DNA of 64,000 nt from Prunella strophiata (taxonomy: Eukaryota > Chordata > Aves > Passeriformes > Prunellidae): positions 50,531,551 to 50,595,550 of the forward strand of contig JAZBQD010000030.1 in the NCBI GenBank assembly GCA_036583965.1. Direction: 5' to 3'. The position numbers and the translations under genes are program-made. Positions 1 through 12,995 of this stretch are shown piece after piece (position 1 is the stretch's first letter; every line of letters begins with the position of its first letter). The notes below the pieces were generated by a model. It ran no database searches. It was not told the origin of the DNA and was given only the letters and a program-made list of their open reading frames with translations.

Positions 1-2697
1 CATGTGCTGGAGACTGTTCAGCCAAGATTGTTTTATTTTATTTAGTTTAATTTTGTTACATTTTAGTGTGGCTTTGGATTAGACTGTTTTACATTATACG
101 ACAAATCACAGTGTGAAGAATCTGTGATACTAGAAAACCAATGATTATTTTATACAAACCCAGAGACAGACCACTGTAGCATAAAGAATTTTAATTCTCA
201 TTTACAAGTGGTTAGGCATAAGCTTGCTCTATTGTGTTTGTGAAATACAGTGAGAAAAAAAAATTATATTTAATTGAAGTCACTGGTTTATATTTTGGTG
301 AGAAAAATAGCTTTATTAAAAGTCAGAACACCTCCTTAAATTCAAGTATAAAATAGTTATGCAGTATATTGCTATGGACAGCTGTTGTGCACTCACATAT
401 ATTTATTCATACTTCACTTAAGGAAGCAAAAGTGTACAAATCCAATTAAAGACAAGTGAAAGCAAAATAATAGCTTTTCTGAGGTTCCCTTTAGAAAGTG
501 ATCTATGAAAATGTCTAGCTGTGAGTTCATACATGGTTATTTGTGTAGCTGTGCAAACAGACCTCAGTCCCTGGCAAACAAGCCAGCCTGGACAATGGAA
601 ATCCCATCTCCTCCCCTCTGATAAAGATGGGCACAGTGCAAGATTTTGGTGTGACCTCACACTGCAGAGGTGCCTTTCCTGTGACTTCAGGAACAGGAAA
701 TCCCTGCTGGTTGTCTTGCTGTCTTCTGGAAATTGTTGGCTTTTCAGCTGGGAGAACTCCCTTATGTCTTTCTCAAGGAATGGGCACTGACCTTGCAGAT
801 GTCATTTCTTTTCTTATTCTGTATTTGTCTGGAGAAAAGCAAAGGACCCACTCACAGCTGTTTTTGTCCTGTTTTAGTGACTAGGATTGCTCAGTGATTG
901 CATCAGCTCCAACCCAGGATGGTAGAAGTGCAAAATGGAGCAGCAGAACAATCTCTGAAGAGCAGAGGAGCCTTAACATGCTCCACAGCCACTGCTGCTC
1001 TTAATTAACTCACCCCATTATCTCTGCAAGAGTGAGAATCCTTATTTTACCAGCTGCAGGTGTAACAAGACTCTTCTGCTCCCTAGGGAGGTCATAAGCC
1101 CAGTTCCCAAAGGACTTTTTCTTCAACATATCTTTGCCTTGAGCACAGGCCAGCCTTATGCTGAAAATCTCTACTCTTCCTCATCATCTCTCTTGGGTTT
1201 GGGAGGCCAGAAGCCCTGAGAAAAATTATTCTGGCATGGAAATAAATCAGTTTTGTGAGAGCATAACTGCAGAGGGAATTAGCAGGTGGTGAAGGAGGGC
1301 AGAGAGAAAATAATTTTGTTCTTAATGGTTCCCGAGTCTGAACTCTTATAAACATCTCCCAAAGAGCACTGATTTGACCCTGAGGATCCACATGTATCTT
1401 TCCTCAAGTTTTTCCTCCCTCCTTACAGCTGAAGTGAGAGAGAAAACCAGAAGAGGTGAAGGAAACTGACTGTCCCTTGGGGAACAAAAGATGCCAAAAA
1501 ACCCCCAAAACAACCAATGCCTAGAGCAGGCAAAATGTAGCTTTTCCTGACATGAGTTTGAAGCCAGCTACTGCTGCCCACCCTTTCTGTGACCACCAGT
1601 GGACAGAGAGTGCTTTCTGTCTCATTTTGTCTCAGAGGGAGTTACCAACTTGTAGCACACTAAGTGTGAAAGAGTGAACTGGTTTGTAGCCAGCTTCTTC
1701 TCTTTCCCCACCTCCTTGTCTTGAAAAGTAAGGCAGGAGATGTCAGGCAAACGGTGGGGAGAGGGAGGGTCCCATGACTGTGGGCAATGAGCCTTTGCTG
1801 TGAGCATGAATTCACCTTGCAAATAAGGGAGTGCTGATTTAAGGCATCCATTGCTAATGATTAAAGACACAGACTTAGCTGTGGTGTGTTAAAGGGCAGT
1901 TCATCACCAGAACCTGGGAGTAGCCATGTGATCATTTCTGGGATTTGACCTGCCTGTAAATCAGATGGGCATGCTTCCATTTTCATGGGTCAACAAAACT
2001 GTGTTTGGGAGACAACAATCCAGTAAAAGTTTGCAAAAATGAGACCTGATGATGGTTTCAGTTCTTTCATTTACCTTTGATCAAAACTGGTTCTTGTACA
2101 AACAGTTATTCTTCAGATGGGCTTTTTTTCCCCCCTGTTTATCAGAGGAAAAGTATCCTACTTTTTAAGATGTGTTTCATGCAGTCTGGAATGCCTTCAG
2201 CTGATGATTCATCTTACATGTTTATGGTGAGGTGAGACTAATTGCCCTCTGGAAAAGCCCAGTGTCTTGGGCATAAAGGAAAGTTGGGCTGAGTGGCTCA
2301 GACAGAGGCATCAATTTCATTTTCAATGAAGATAAAACAGATGAATGCCTCCAAACACTACAGACTGAGACTGAATTGTACAGGTGGATTTCCAGCGCAG
2401 TTCCTTTGGTGCTGTCTAAACCAGAAGGAACTTTCTCTCACCTTTGCTGGACCACAGACATGCCTGGGGTTAAATAAAGGCTTAAAGAAGGAATCCTATC
2501 ACCTGCATTTGTCCCCATTTAGAAATACTCTACAGCCACTCTTGAAGCCACAGTGTCTTGTTTGATTTTGGGATGCCTTTGCAGTATTTGTGAAAGCTTC
2601 TCTCTGCACTTGACTTTTAGTTGCTATCATGAGAAAACATTGAAGCTGGGAAGAGAATGGATGAACAAAAAAATATAAAATTGTGACTTAGTCCAGA
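1..2697. other. 5' flank of the C4 gene, no gene supported
   Basis: I find no exon with recognisable protein similarity and flanking splice sites on either strand. Short open frames here show no family signature. The promoter and any 5' untranslated exon of the C4 gene should lie here. In human the gene on this side of STOML3 is FREM2, but none of it is visible. Confidence 0.6.
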
Positions 2698-2768
2698 ATG
2701 TTTCTCCCTTGGGGATTACTGTGTGCATCATCAGCATGTCTATCACCATTGCTTGCACAGTTTTGCAA
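2698..2768 (+). CDS. C4: C4 exon 1, signal peptide
   Basis: The ATG has A at -3 and starts a hydrophobic leader ([13 protein letters not shown]...) that aligns with human C4 MRLLWGLIWASS. This is why I chose this start. The donor AA|GTTATT is weak but gives the right phase (2) for exon 2. An alternative donor eight bases upstream would also keep phase. Confidence 0.75.
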
Positions 2769-5700
2769 GTTATTAATAAATAACCAGGATAGGCAGCATC
2801 ATTTGCTGCAATGTGCTGTCAGCCCATTTCCTACAGCCAGCACCTGGATTGATGGTGGCTCTTTGGTGCTTCTGTTTTGCAGATGTTGTAGAGTTTTCCA
2901 ATGGAAAGGCTGGTATTGTTGGTGAGCTTCTGTTTGCTGCTGTCCAATACACACCAAGCACCATCGTAAGTATATTTTATTACAAATTCTTCAATCCTAA
3001 GAAATCCCTTGAAAGTAGGAAATATTCTCTCTCTCTCTCTCTCTCAACAGAGAATCCAAAAAGCCAGTTTCTTGGACCACTGAAAATTTGTGTAACCTTA
3101 AATAAGTAAGAAACAAAAAGCTTAAAACTCCCCTTTTTAAGGAAGAAATCTTCTCTCAGGAACCAATAATTAAAAATGTACTACTAAAGCATGTTGTTCA
3201 CTTTCTTATTGCTGCTTGCTCATCTATTGTTTGTAACATTTGTTGGATTGAAAAATCTTGGGGATAAAACCTCTGTAATTGATTTATAAAGGTTTAACTT
3301 CTGGGAGACCTTCAGAATTCTGTATTTACCCTCTATTTCAATGTAGATTTACATATAAGCCAGGCTTTATGTCACCTTTTGCTAGAGCCAACAGATTCTG
3401 AGTGAATGAAATTAAATATCAGCTTTATTCCTTGATTTCTATACCCTACCTTTCATTTTATATATTTAAGAAAAAATAATTTTTCTTTTTGAAAAATAAG
3501 AAAAGGTAGTTCAGCCAACCCATTCTGATAATAGCAAAATCATTCACCTTTAATTTTAGAAGCCTTCTGCAGAATAATCATTTTCCAAAAGCACCTGTCT
3601 TGAGCTCAGAACTGTTCTTTGTCTATGTGACATCACAGGTGAAGAGACAGGACTTGGCTCTTAACACAGTTCTCTGATTTTTTGTAAAATTGTTTTGTAT
3701 AAAATAGACTTGGAAAAAATGAGAGCAATGATAATGATCTACATTTTGAAGGTCATGAAATCAATTACTAAGAAGCACCAGGGTAAAGTTTAAAAAGAAG
3801 GAAAATAATAAAGGGGAAAAAAAAACCCAACCAATTTAGCCTCCAACTCAGTTCTTCCCAGGCATGTGGTCCTACTTTCTGTGATCTCTCATTTCCAACA
3901 TTTCACAGTGATATTGCAAGGAAGATCAGCTACTGGTAACTCCATACATATGGTTATATAGGGAATCTATACCTCCTGACACAGTAAAGCATAAACTGGC
4001 TTAATGTAGGGTGCTAGTACATGAAGATACATAACTTTGTAGCATAATTGTGTATTTATGAATATATATTCATTGTCTTTCTGTTTCATGGCATCATTCT
4101 GTTTCAGAAATTTGAGTTTATAGAGCTTTCTCTGAGTTACACGAGGTTATAAATTGCATTGGTAGTCCCTGGGATATATTGCAGAGTTTTTTTCTCCTCT
4201 ATGTATAGTGATTGATGCTTTACAAGACTTAAATGGGAAAGTTCATAATCTGGAGATCAGTCAGAGAAAATTATTTTCTTTTAACCTCTACTCTAACTAA
4301 CAAGGGCTGATGGATTAGGTGATCTCCACAAGTCCCACATTCAGCTATTTTGTGAGAGCCTGTTTTATCTTTTAAGATTCATATTGTTTGAACATTCATT
4401 GAACATACTGGACAATCTAGTTTATCTGTTGTTTTAGATATCTTATTACTGCCCCAAATGTGGTGCATTTGGGCACACATGAGACGATAACAGTTCAAGT
4501 CCACGGGGCACAGAGCCCTGTGCAAGTCACTGCATTCTTCAAAGATGAGACCAAAAATCAGCTCATATCAGAAAAGATCTACTTTAACCTTAATCAAAAT
4601 AATGGTTACCAAGAGAGGAAGAAAATAATGGTGAGTCTGCCATCACAGTGATTTAATTAATTTTTTTTTATTTGGTGATAAAAAGCACATAATCTCTACT
4701 TGGAATAGGCTGGAACCAAGACAACACTGATCCTGAGAGACACTGACAAAACCAATTACAGTGACAGCAGCACCCTATTCACCCAAACAGCTAATAAAAC
4801 AATGCCTAATGTACTTTCAGTGGTGATTGTGAATATTCTTTTGTGCCCATATAACAAGCTCAAGATTTTGTCACAGGGTGATAAATGAAATTTAATTTAA
4901 ACACATTTAATTGTTTTATCACTGTTGAGTTTTCTGCCTCACTTAAACTATGGCTGCATTCAGGCCTTTGGGTTACTACTGGCCATTGTACAATACAGGA
5001 GAAACCTTTAAAAATGTGTAGTCTCTCAGACCAAAGCCTGTGCTCTTTCTGCAGATTTTTAAGTTGATTAATTCTTTACATCCTATGTTGCATCATTTGC
5101 TGCTGGCACAATTCTTTGAAATCTGGCAGGATTTATTTCAGTAGCACTAGTTTGGGCTGTTTTGTTGGGGGGGAAAAAAGCACACAGCAATATCCAATTT
5201 AGCTGTGGTTGGTTACTCCCAAAGCTAACAGCTGAGCATTCAAATCAGGTTTCTGTCAAGGGTGATGTTAGAGGCAACACATTAAACTGCATGAAGTAAA
5301 GCAGCAATCTTATAACCAAGATTTTAGCATAAATAGTGATTACAAGATATGTGGTAAATGAAAATCAACAGGCATGTAGACCAAAGCCTTATGCCTGGAG
5401 TTATTGATACTGGACAGAAGAAAGTGCATTTCTGTGGAAAATGGAGGATTAGAGAGTATTTCTACTTTAAAAGAAATATTCAGCTAGTAATGAAGGATAT
5501 AACACCCAGTAAGAAAGATATCATTGCAAATCTTATGTTGAATGGGGCTAATAAGATTATTTAAGCACTTCAGCTGTTGTGAGGGCCTCAGCTATGTGGT
5601 CCCAAAGTTACCAGGCTCATCTCTGACTCTGTGGGGTTTTCCCTTTTATTCTCTTCAGATCAAGCCAGGGAGCCTGCAGCAGAGCCTGTTCAAGAAGAGT

Positions 5701-8700
5701 AATCTGCCATATGTCCTGCTGGTCACTGAGAGCAAGGAGCTTCCCATGACTGCCAGGAGCACTCGCATCCTCCTGTCCTCCAAGAAAGGCTACATTTTTA
5801 TCCAGACAGATAAGCCCATATACACACCAAGTTCCCAAGGTTAAAATACAAATGCTTCTCTTCAGGTGTTGAATATGGATGTACAAGGGCAGGAGTAGAA
5901 AAAGTAATAATGAGCCAGTTGCTCTGGCAGCCAGGGCTTCTGCGGGTCTGCTCTGCACATTGCAGCAACCCCTGTGGAAATGCCTCCAGAGCCAGTCACT
6001 TTTAAGGGAGACAGACAAAATCTGCTCCTTTTTGTTCAAAAAGGTTTAAGGATGACTTTCCTTTGGAAAAAAAAATTCATGAGAAATCTGCCAGAAAACC
6101 TAAGTCCTAGTGCTTCTGCTTGTACCAGCAATAAGTTATCTTTGCTCTTTAAGACCACTACTATTACTTACCAATTTAATTAATTAACAAAAGAAGGAAG
6201 TAAAAAAAGGGGTTTAGTTTGGTTTCAGGCCTCAACTGCAGAAGGAATACAAAAGTGAGTTAAGTTTCCTGAGTAATTTTCAGAATTTGCTTCAAAAATT
6301 TATCCAGTCATGTAACATGTGAAGGCTATAGAAGAATGCAATTATTTTTTGAAATTTCTCAGACTTCTTTTCACTAAAAGAAAAAGTGTTTTATCTTAAA
6401 TTCAGTTACTCAGTTTACCAATTGCAATGATTAGTATCTAGAGAGGTCAGTAAGAAATTTTTGAATGTATTTATTCTTCTGTTAAACAGTCAGATACAGG
6501 ATCTTCATTCTGAACAATGCTATGAGGCCGACAGATGACACGGTTACAGTTGCTGTGCTAGTAAGTATGCAAAAACACTGTTGATGAGTGCTTCTTCAGC
6601 ACAGGAGCTATGAAAAACTTGTACAAAACATCCAAGAGCACAACAATAACTGTGACTCCTCTCCAGAAATCTGTATTTGCACATAGTGAGATATCTGTAG
6701 TTATTTTTGGCCCATATCAGAAACATGGAGATACACAACATGTAAATAATAAAGTAGGAAAGTAAGCAAAGCATTTTCTCTTCCACAGCACTAGGATATG
6801 ACCTTGAGCTTTTGGATGCAAATGTTTGACACCTGGTGCATAATTTCATGTTTGCTTCTTCTGTCTCAACAGAATTCCAAGGGAATGGTGGTTAAAAAGT
6901 CAGACCGGAAAATAAACTCAGTGTTTGGTGAACACTTTGATATACCTGACATTGCTGAGTATGTAACTGCTGTGCCTTCTGCATCAAACCTGTAGATTAA
7001 GATTTTTAACTGCTGAATTTCCTGAACTGCCTTTCAAAATTGTCTTTCTTTCACCATGGGGCATATGGAGCCTATGATCAATATCTTTTTACCTTTAAGC
7101 TCTCTTGGAGAGATGAGTCCAGAATTTACCATTAATATGCTGCAATTAGCAACATGCATCCTGGTAAAGAACCATTAAATAAACTTCTCAAATATCTGCT
7201 CAAAGGTATGGCTGCATTCAAGGGAGCACTTCTCAAAGGGCTAGTCTGCAAAGTGTCACTTATTATCTCTGATTTCAAACAGTCAAGCTTTTACTTAATA
7301 TTCAGGGTCTTCTGGCATGCTAGCTGATTTTGATATCTCAGTGAAGATAAGCTATAGGAAATATTTGATGAGTTCTCTACTTCTGCAGACTTTTCAAAGG
7401 TAGTGGTTTGCAAATATGTTATCTTGCACTTCCTCATACTTGTTTTGAGTGTTTCCTAAGACATTTGGAAATATGTTGCTGGCTCCTCCCAGTAAAAAGA
7501 AAGCCATTAATTAATTAGTTAGGGATGGGATCAAAGCAAGGAAAATATTATAATTCAGTGATAATTTATATGTTGGCATCATAAAATATCTGAGGAATTG
7601 TAATTAACTATTTTCTGTTGAATCTGGACTTTAGGCCTGGAACTTGGAAAATCAAAGCCTGGTTTCATCGACATGAAATGTCTAATGTTTCCACTGAATT
7701 TGAAGTTAAAAGATATGGTGAGATATTATAAAATTTGCATTATAAATATAAGTAGTTATCACAATGTGTTAAAAATACACTGCAGTGGTTAAATCTGGCA
7801 CTAAGGACAACTTTCATGGTGTTTCAGTGCATCATTGATATCTCTGATGCACAGAGGAAAAGCTCTGGATTTGTGTGCCTTCCACTTATATTTAAAAAAA
7901 CAAACACTTCTGTTTTTATACAGGTTTAGTAACTTTTTAAGCACTTTTTAAAGCATTTTGTCACAAAACATTGGATGGGCTCTCCTACCACAGAAAAAAA
8001 ATAAATGAAGATGAGCTCCATTTTGAGGTCATTTCAATTCTGGCTAAAGTTTGCCAGACTAGGATGGAAAAAAAAAAAAAAAAGAAAAGAAAGGGGAAAA
8101 AAAAGCTGCCTTATTTGTCTCAGTCAAATTCAGTTTGAAAGTTTATTAGAGTTATTCCTATCCTTAATGATAGTTTCCTTTTTTTAAGGAACTAAGGGCC
8201 TTTTGGATAAAGTAAAAATGTAAAAATTTAGCAATTTTGGATAAGAAGTGGTTTGATTTCTTTACACTGAAATTATACCTCCGTGTTAAATTAATGTGGG
8301 TTTGTTGTTTCATTGTTTTGTTTTTGGGTTTTTTTTTTTTTCCCTTCAAAGACAAGAAAAACCCCTTGAAATTGTATGAAAATCTGATTTTGCCTTAGCT
8401 AGCAGAGGTAGCAGAATAGTGGAGATTACTGCCTCCTCTCCAAACAGCTGCAAGCAGGAGCTAATCACCCTGATATGCCTGCAGGAGCAAAGAGTTTGGC
8501 TATGTAGGAGCAAATTCAGAGTGACACAGCTGATGCTGAGGAGCTCATTTCCACACTCTACCCATTTCAGGGTGGGTTTAGTTCAGCCTGCTCCTCATCC
8601 AGGGCACTTCGTGCCCAGTGAGCAGTCAGAGTTTATCTTATTTTCATTGTAAATAAATAAATTTTGTGTGCTTGAAGACTCCTCCACTATGTGAAGGAAA

Positions 8701-11700
8701 GCAGAATAAGGGAAAATTACCAGATTTGCTTCAGAAGAGCACTGGTAATTCAAACTAAAACATCCCCTCAGTGCAGCTGCATTGTCTCAGTGTGTGTTGC
8801 CACAACAGGAGTTTGAAGGTACTGTTTGAAACTCACATATCATGACCTTTTGTCTGCTTTTTTTCATGCAGAACTTCCAAGTTTTGAAGTCAAACTCATC
8901 CCACTTCATCCATACTACCACATCTGGAATGAAAGCTTTGTGTTTGATATCGAGGCAAAGTAGGTGTGCTCAGGGCCAGGCTGGTTAAGGGGCAGATAGG
9001 AGTTTTGTGACTTCTTCCTTTTTCTTGTCATTAACACTTACCTAGCTTCTGGTTTGACTTGGATCTGACTAATCCGATATATTCTCTGTTTCCACCACTG
9101 ACTTGAAACATCAGTGCCAAGTGCTGCCTGGGTCCAGGTCATGGTATCAAGCTGGAACAAGATTTTCTGAATATTTCAGTTTGTTAGCAAAGGTGGCTAT
9201 TTAGGATTCCCCTCTGTGTTGCTATGCAAAGGTCCAGGTGAACTAATCACCTGGGTTTCTGTGTATTTTTAGTTTAAATATTTAGAAATGTCTAAAGCCC
9301 CCACTGTGCTACGTAACATAATTCAAGTAGAGCTGGATTCAAGTTTGGGTATGGAGTTTTCTCAAAGCAGAGTGAAGCCTGTAAGCAATAAGCTAGTGCT
9401 CGTTTGAGAGTAATGATTAATGTAGAAAGTCTTCCAGGTAGATAAACAACCAGAGGAGTTTCCATGACCATCACTACAGCATCACATGTCCATTGCTGAA
9501 CAGCAGTGCACTGCCCTGGATGTTCCATGGCTACAGAGCTCTCAGACTAGCCAGACCATGGGGCAGGGCTCAAAGGAAAATTAATTACACCTGGTTCCAT
9601 ACCAAATTAGAATGGCATCAAGCACAGAGAAACTTAGGAAGGCAGACAGTGAAAATTGAATCCATCAAAATATTTTTTGATAAAAATAATTTTTTGGCTG
9701 TTGAGTTTTCAGGTTTCATAAGAGTGGAAATGCTAAGGAAAGCTGCCTTTTAGGAGAATGACTAAATTAGAGCTTGATACCTTCGGGCCTTTTTCTAAAG
9801 AGAAATAAATGTTATGAAATGAGAACAGGCAGGTGGAAGCTGCTGGCCTTCTTTCATAGCTGGGAGAAATCTATTCAGTTTCATAAGAGTGACAACTGTT
9901 GGACTTCTGTCTGCTGTCCTTGACCATGCTGGTCCTTTCTGTTCCCTAGCAAACATTGATGAGAGCAGACAGAGTCTGTATCCACCTCCTTGTGCTTGCC
10001 TGAACAAACTCAACTCTTCTTACCTCCTCTTGATCAGCTTCAATTTTTATTTTTTTCTATTGAATAATTACTAGTTTTTATCATGATCACTTGATATTGT
10101 GATATGAAGTGATTTTAAATCACTGGCTTTAGTATTTTAATCCTTTCTAAATTTTTCTCTGTGCTATTGCAGCACTCTATTTTGAGTTTATGAACTGCAC
10201 ATTATTTGGATCCTCATTAATATCATAATTATTTAAGGAGAAAAATTGATGTTCAATAACTGGATACCATTCCTTTCCTTATTGGAAAAGCTCCTAGTGG
10301 TGCTACACAGGCCTGCATGACTTTCATCAAAATCAACATATGGAATTCCTGATAATTGAACTTATTTCTCTGAACAGGCCATGCATGTAATGAAGTTACT
10401 TGGTGTAATAAACTACTGTTTCCCATTTATTAGCTCTGGCATTTAATGCAGTTCTCATAAGAGCTGCCTCTCCATTGGTTTTATTGATATAGATCAGTGC
10501 TGCTGGTCAGGACAATTTGAAACAAAACAGAAGTAGTTTAAACCAAAAAAAAAACCATTACAGGACTGAGGTGAAGCAGGATTTCCACAAGCAAAAGACA
10601 ACACCATGGCCATGATGTGTCTCATGTAGCACATTGCACACTGTGCTGCTGGAAGGTGACATCTGCCAGGGTTTTCTTGAGTACAGAGCCAGGTGCAAAA
10701 ACATGTCCTATCCTCTCTCCCCATGACCTTTATTAAATGTTCAGGGGTGTTCTGGCCAGATGCTGATCTAGCAAATATTTCACTTACAAAAGGACTTTCA
10801 TGCCATACTGCCTAAATCTGTAGGAGTGGCATGGGGCAGAGGATGTCCACTCTACCCAGTGCAGGTGTTAGAATATCAGCAGGTAGGGTCTTCCTGCTGT
10901 AGGTCTTCAGAGGTATCAAATATTTCATATCAATCCCTGAAATGATTCTCTGATCCCTTATTTTCTATGCTCTGCCCCTGAGGTGTCTCATACCAAGGAA
11001 TTAGTTGTTCATCCAAGCAAAATAGTATGAGTGGTGTAAGACCTCTCTGTGCAACTTCAGTTCTTATTATTTGTCAAAAAAAAAAAATTTACTCTAGTGC
11101 AAATTTTATCAGATGATGTCTCTCCATGTGATTCTGCCAGTGTGACTTATGCTATAAATATCTGTGCATTTGAAATCACCACTTGGCACAAAGGGCAGTA
11201 AAAGTTTTAATGTTTGAGTTACAGGAGAGTGGGACTAAATTTTGTTTTAAAGCTATTAGTTACAAATGGGATGCCTCCAAATATTTTTCAGCAAAACGTG
11301 ATTAGTCTGCCTTACACTTGCATTTTATTAAAATAATGATCCCTCTCCTCACTTTTCTTCCTTCCAAAGACATTCTTACGGGAAGCAGATTCAAGGTGCT
11401 GCATATGTGCGATTTGGCATAATTAATGAAAATGAGAACAAAATATTCATTCCAGGCCTGGAGCAACAGCTATCTGTAAGTATTCAGTGGAACTACTCTG
11501 ATTTATCCCACCTAAGTTGAATATTGTCAGAAATTCTGGAAACTTACAAGTCCCTAATACTGTAGTTGTGATACAAGCACAAGTTGTGATAAAGTAACAC
11601 TTTATTTCTAATGGCAACAATGGCAAGAAACCAGTAAGGGCTGTCTCTCTTTCCCCTTTTTTTTTTTTTTTCCTCCCACTTTTGTTTTAGATCCAAAATG

Positions 11701-12947
11701 GAAAAGGAAGAGTTACTTTAAATACACCACTTTTGGAAGAGAAATTGAGAAGGAGTATTTCCACCCTGGAAGGGTTTCATTTATATGTCGCCTGTTACCA
11801 CTGTAGAAACTGCAAGTGAGTACAGTATGGCTTAGCTGACACAGTCTGTGAGATACACATTGATCTTTCTGTGGTGTAACCTATTATGTGAGGAACCTGG
11901 TTTCCCTGGATGAATCTTTGCTGTAAAGCTTGCTTATGCTGTAGGGAATGAACTAGAAGAGCCTTAGATGGAAAGCAGCTGGTCAAGCTCCAAGTTATAG
12001 ATGACATTAGGTAACTTTAACTCTCACCAGGAGTTGAAAATGAAAACAAAATTTTTCAGAAAATTAGATATCCAAGATATGCAAGTCCATGTTTGCCCAT
12101 AGCACCACATACATTGTGTTTGGTATTAACAGGTGGTGAGATGAGGGAAGAGGAACTCAGCAGTGTGAAGTTTGTGAGATCTCCTTATGCTCTTGATCTG
12201 TCTAACACCAAAAAGTATTTTGTGCCTGGAGCCCCCTTCTCTGTTATGGTATGTAGTGCTCTGACTGTATCTGCCTCCACAGCAATGCATTTATATCTGC
12301 CCTCTTTCCTTGTCTGATCTGCTGTGAGCTCTGTAGGACAGAGACCTTCAAGAATAGGTCCCACACAGAGCCACTGTTTGTGCTGTCTGGTTTGTCACAT
12401 TTCTGTATATTCAGAGCCTGAACAGCCAGAAAATGCTGGTTTTCTGCTCTAGAAGTTGATGTGAACTGTCTTCCTCTCTTCCATATCAAAAGTTTGAAAC
12501 AAGAATATTGTAATAAAATAATCCCACATCAAATTAAAATTCTGAAAAATAAAATGGAGTATTGCCTTTTTAAATAATGCACTTAAGTTTATGTAGCTTG
12601 AAACTTCACACCTTCAAGATTTTCGAAAGTTTTCTATGATGATTTGAAGTCAGAAATTTACCTTATAATAGTTAATGACAAATATCTCTGGGACCTGCTT
12701 AGACCAAATAGATGCTAAGTGAAAATCTGAGGCATTTTGTAATCTGTACTCATACGAACTTAGATAAAACTCATATAAACTTAAATCCAGACTGAGTCAA
12801 TTGCTATCCCCTTTTCTCAAAGCTCAAATTTTTGAATGCTGGTGTGTACAGTTTTATATTTTTTTTTCTCAGTTCATGAAAATTATAGTTATAATTGCTT
12901 CTTGTTTGTGTGCATTTTTTAAACATAGGATTTCCTTTAAATAACAG

Positions 12948-12995
<48 letters not shown>

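Noticed and set aside
2674..2680. TATAAAA as the C4 core promoter
   Set aside because: It lies only 24 bases before the start codon, so transcription would begin at or after the ATG.
5617..6039. 140-codon minus-strand open frame
   Set aside because: It is the antisense shadow of C4 exon 3 and its downstream intron.
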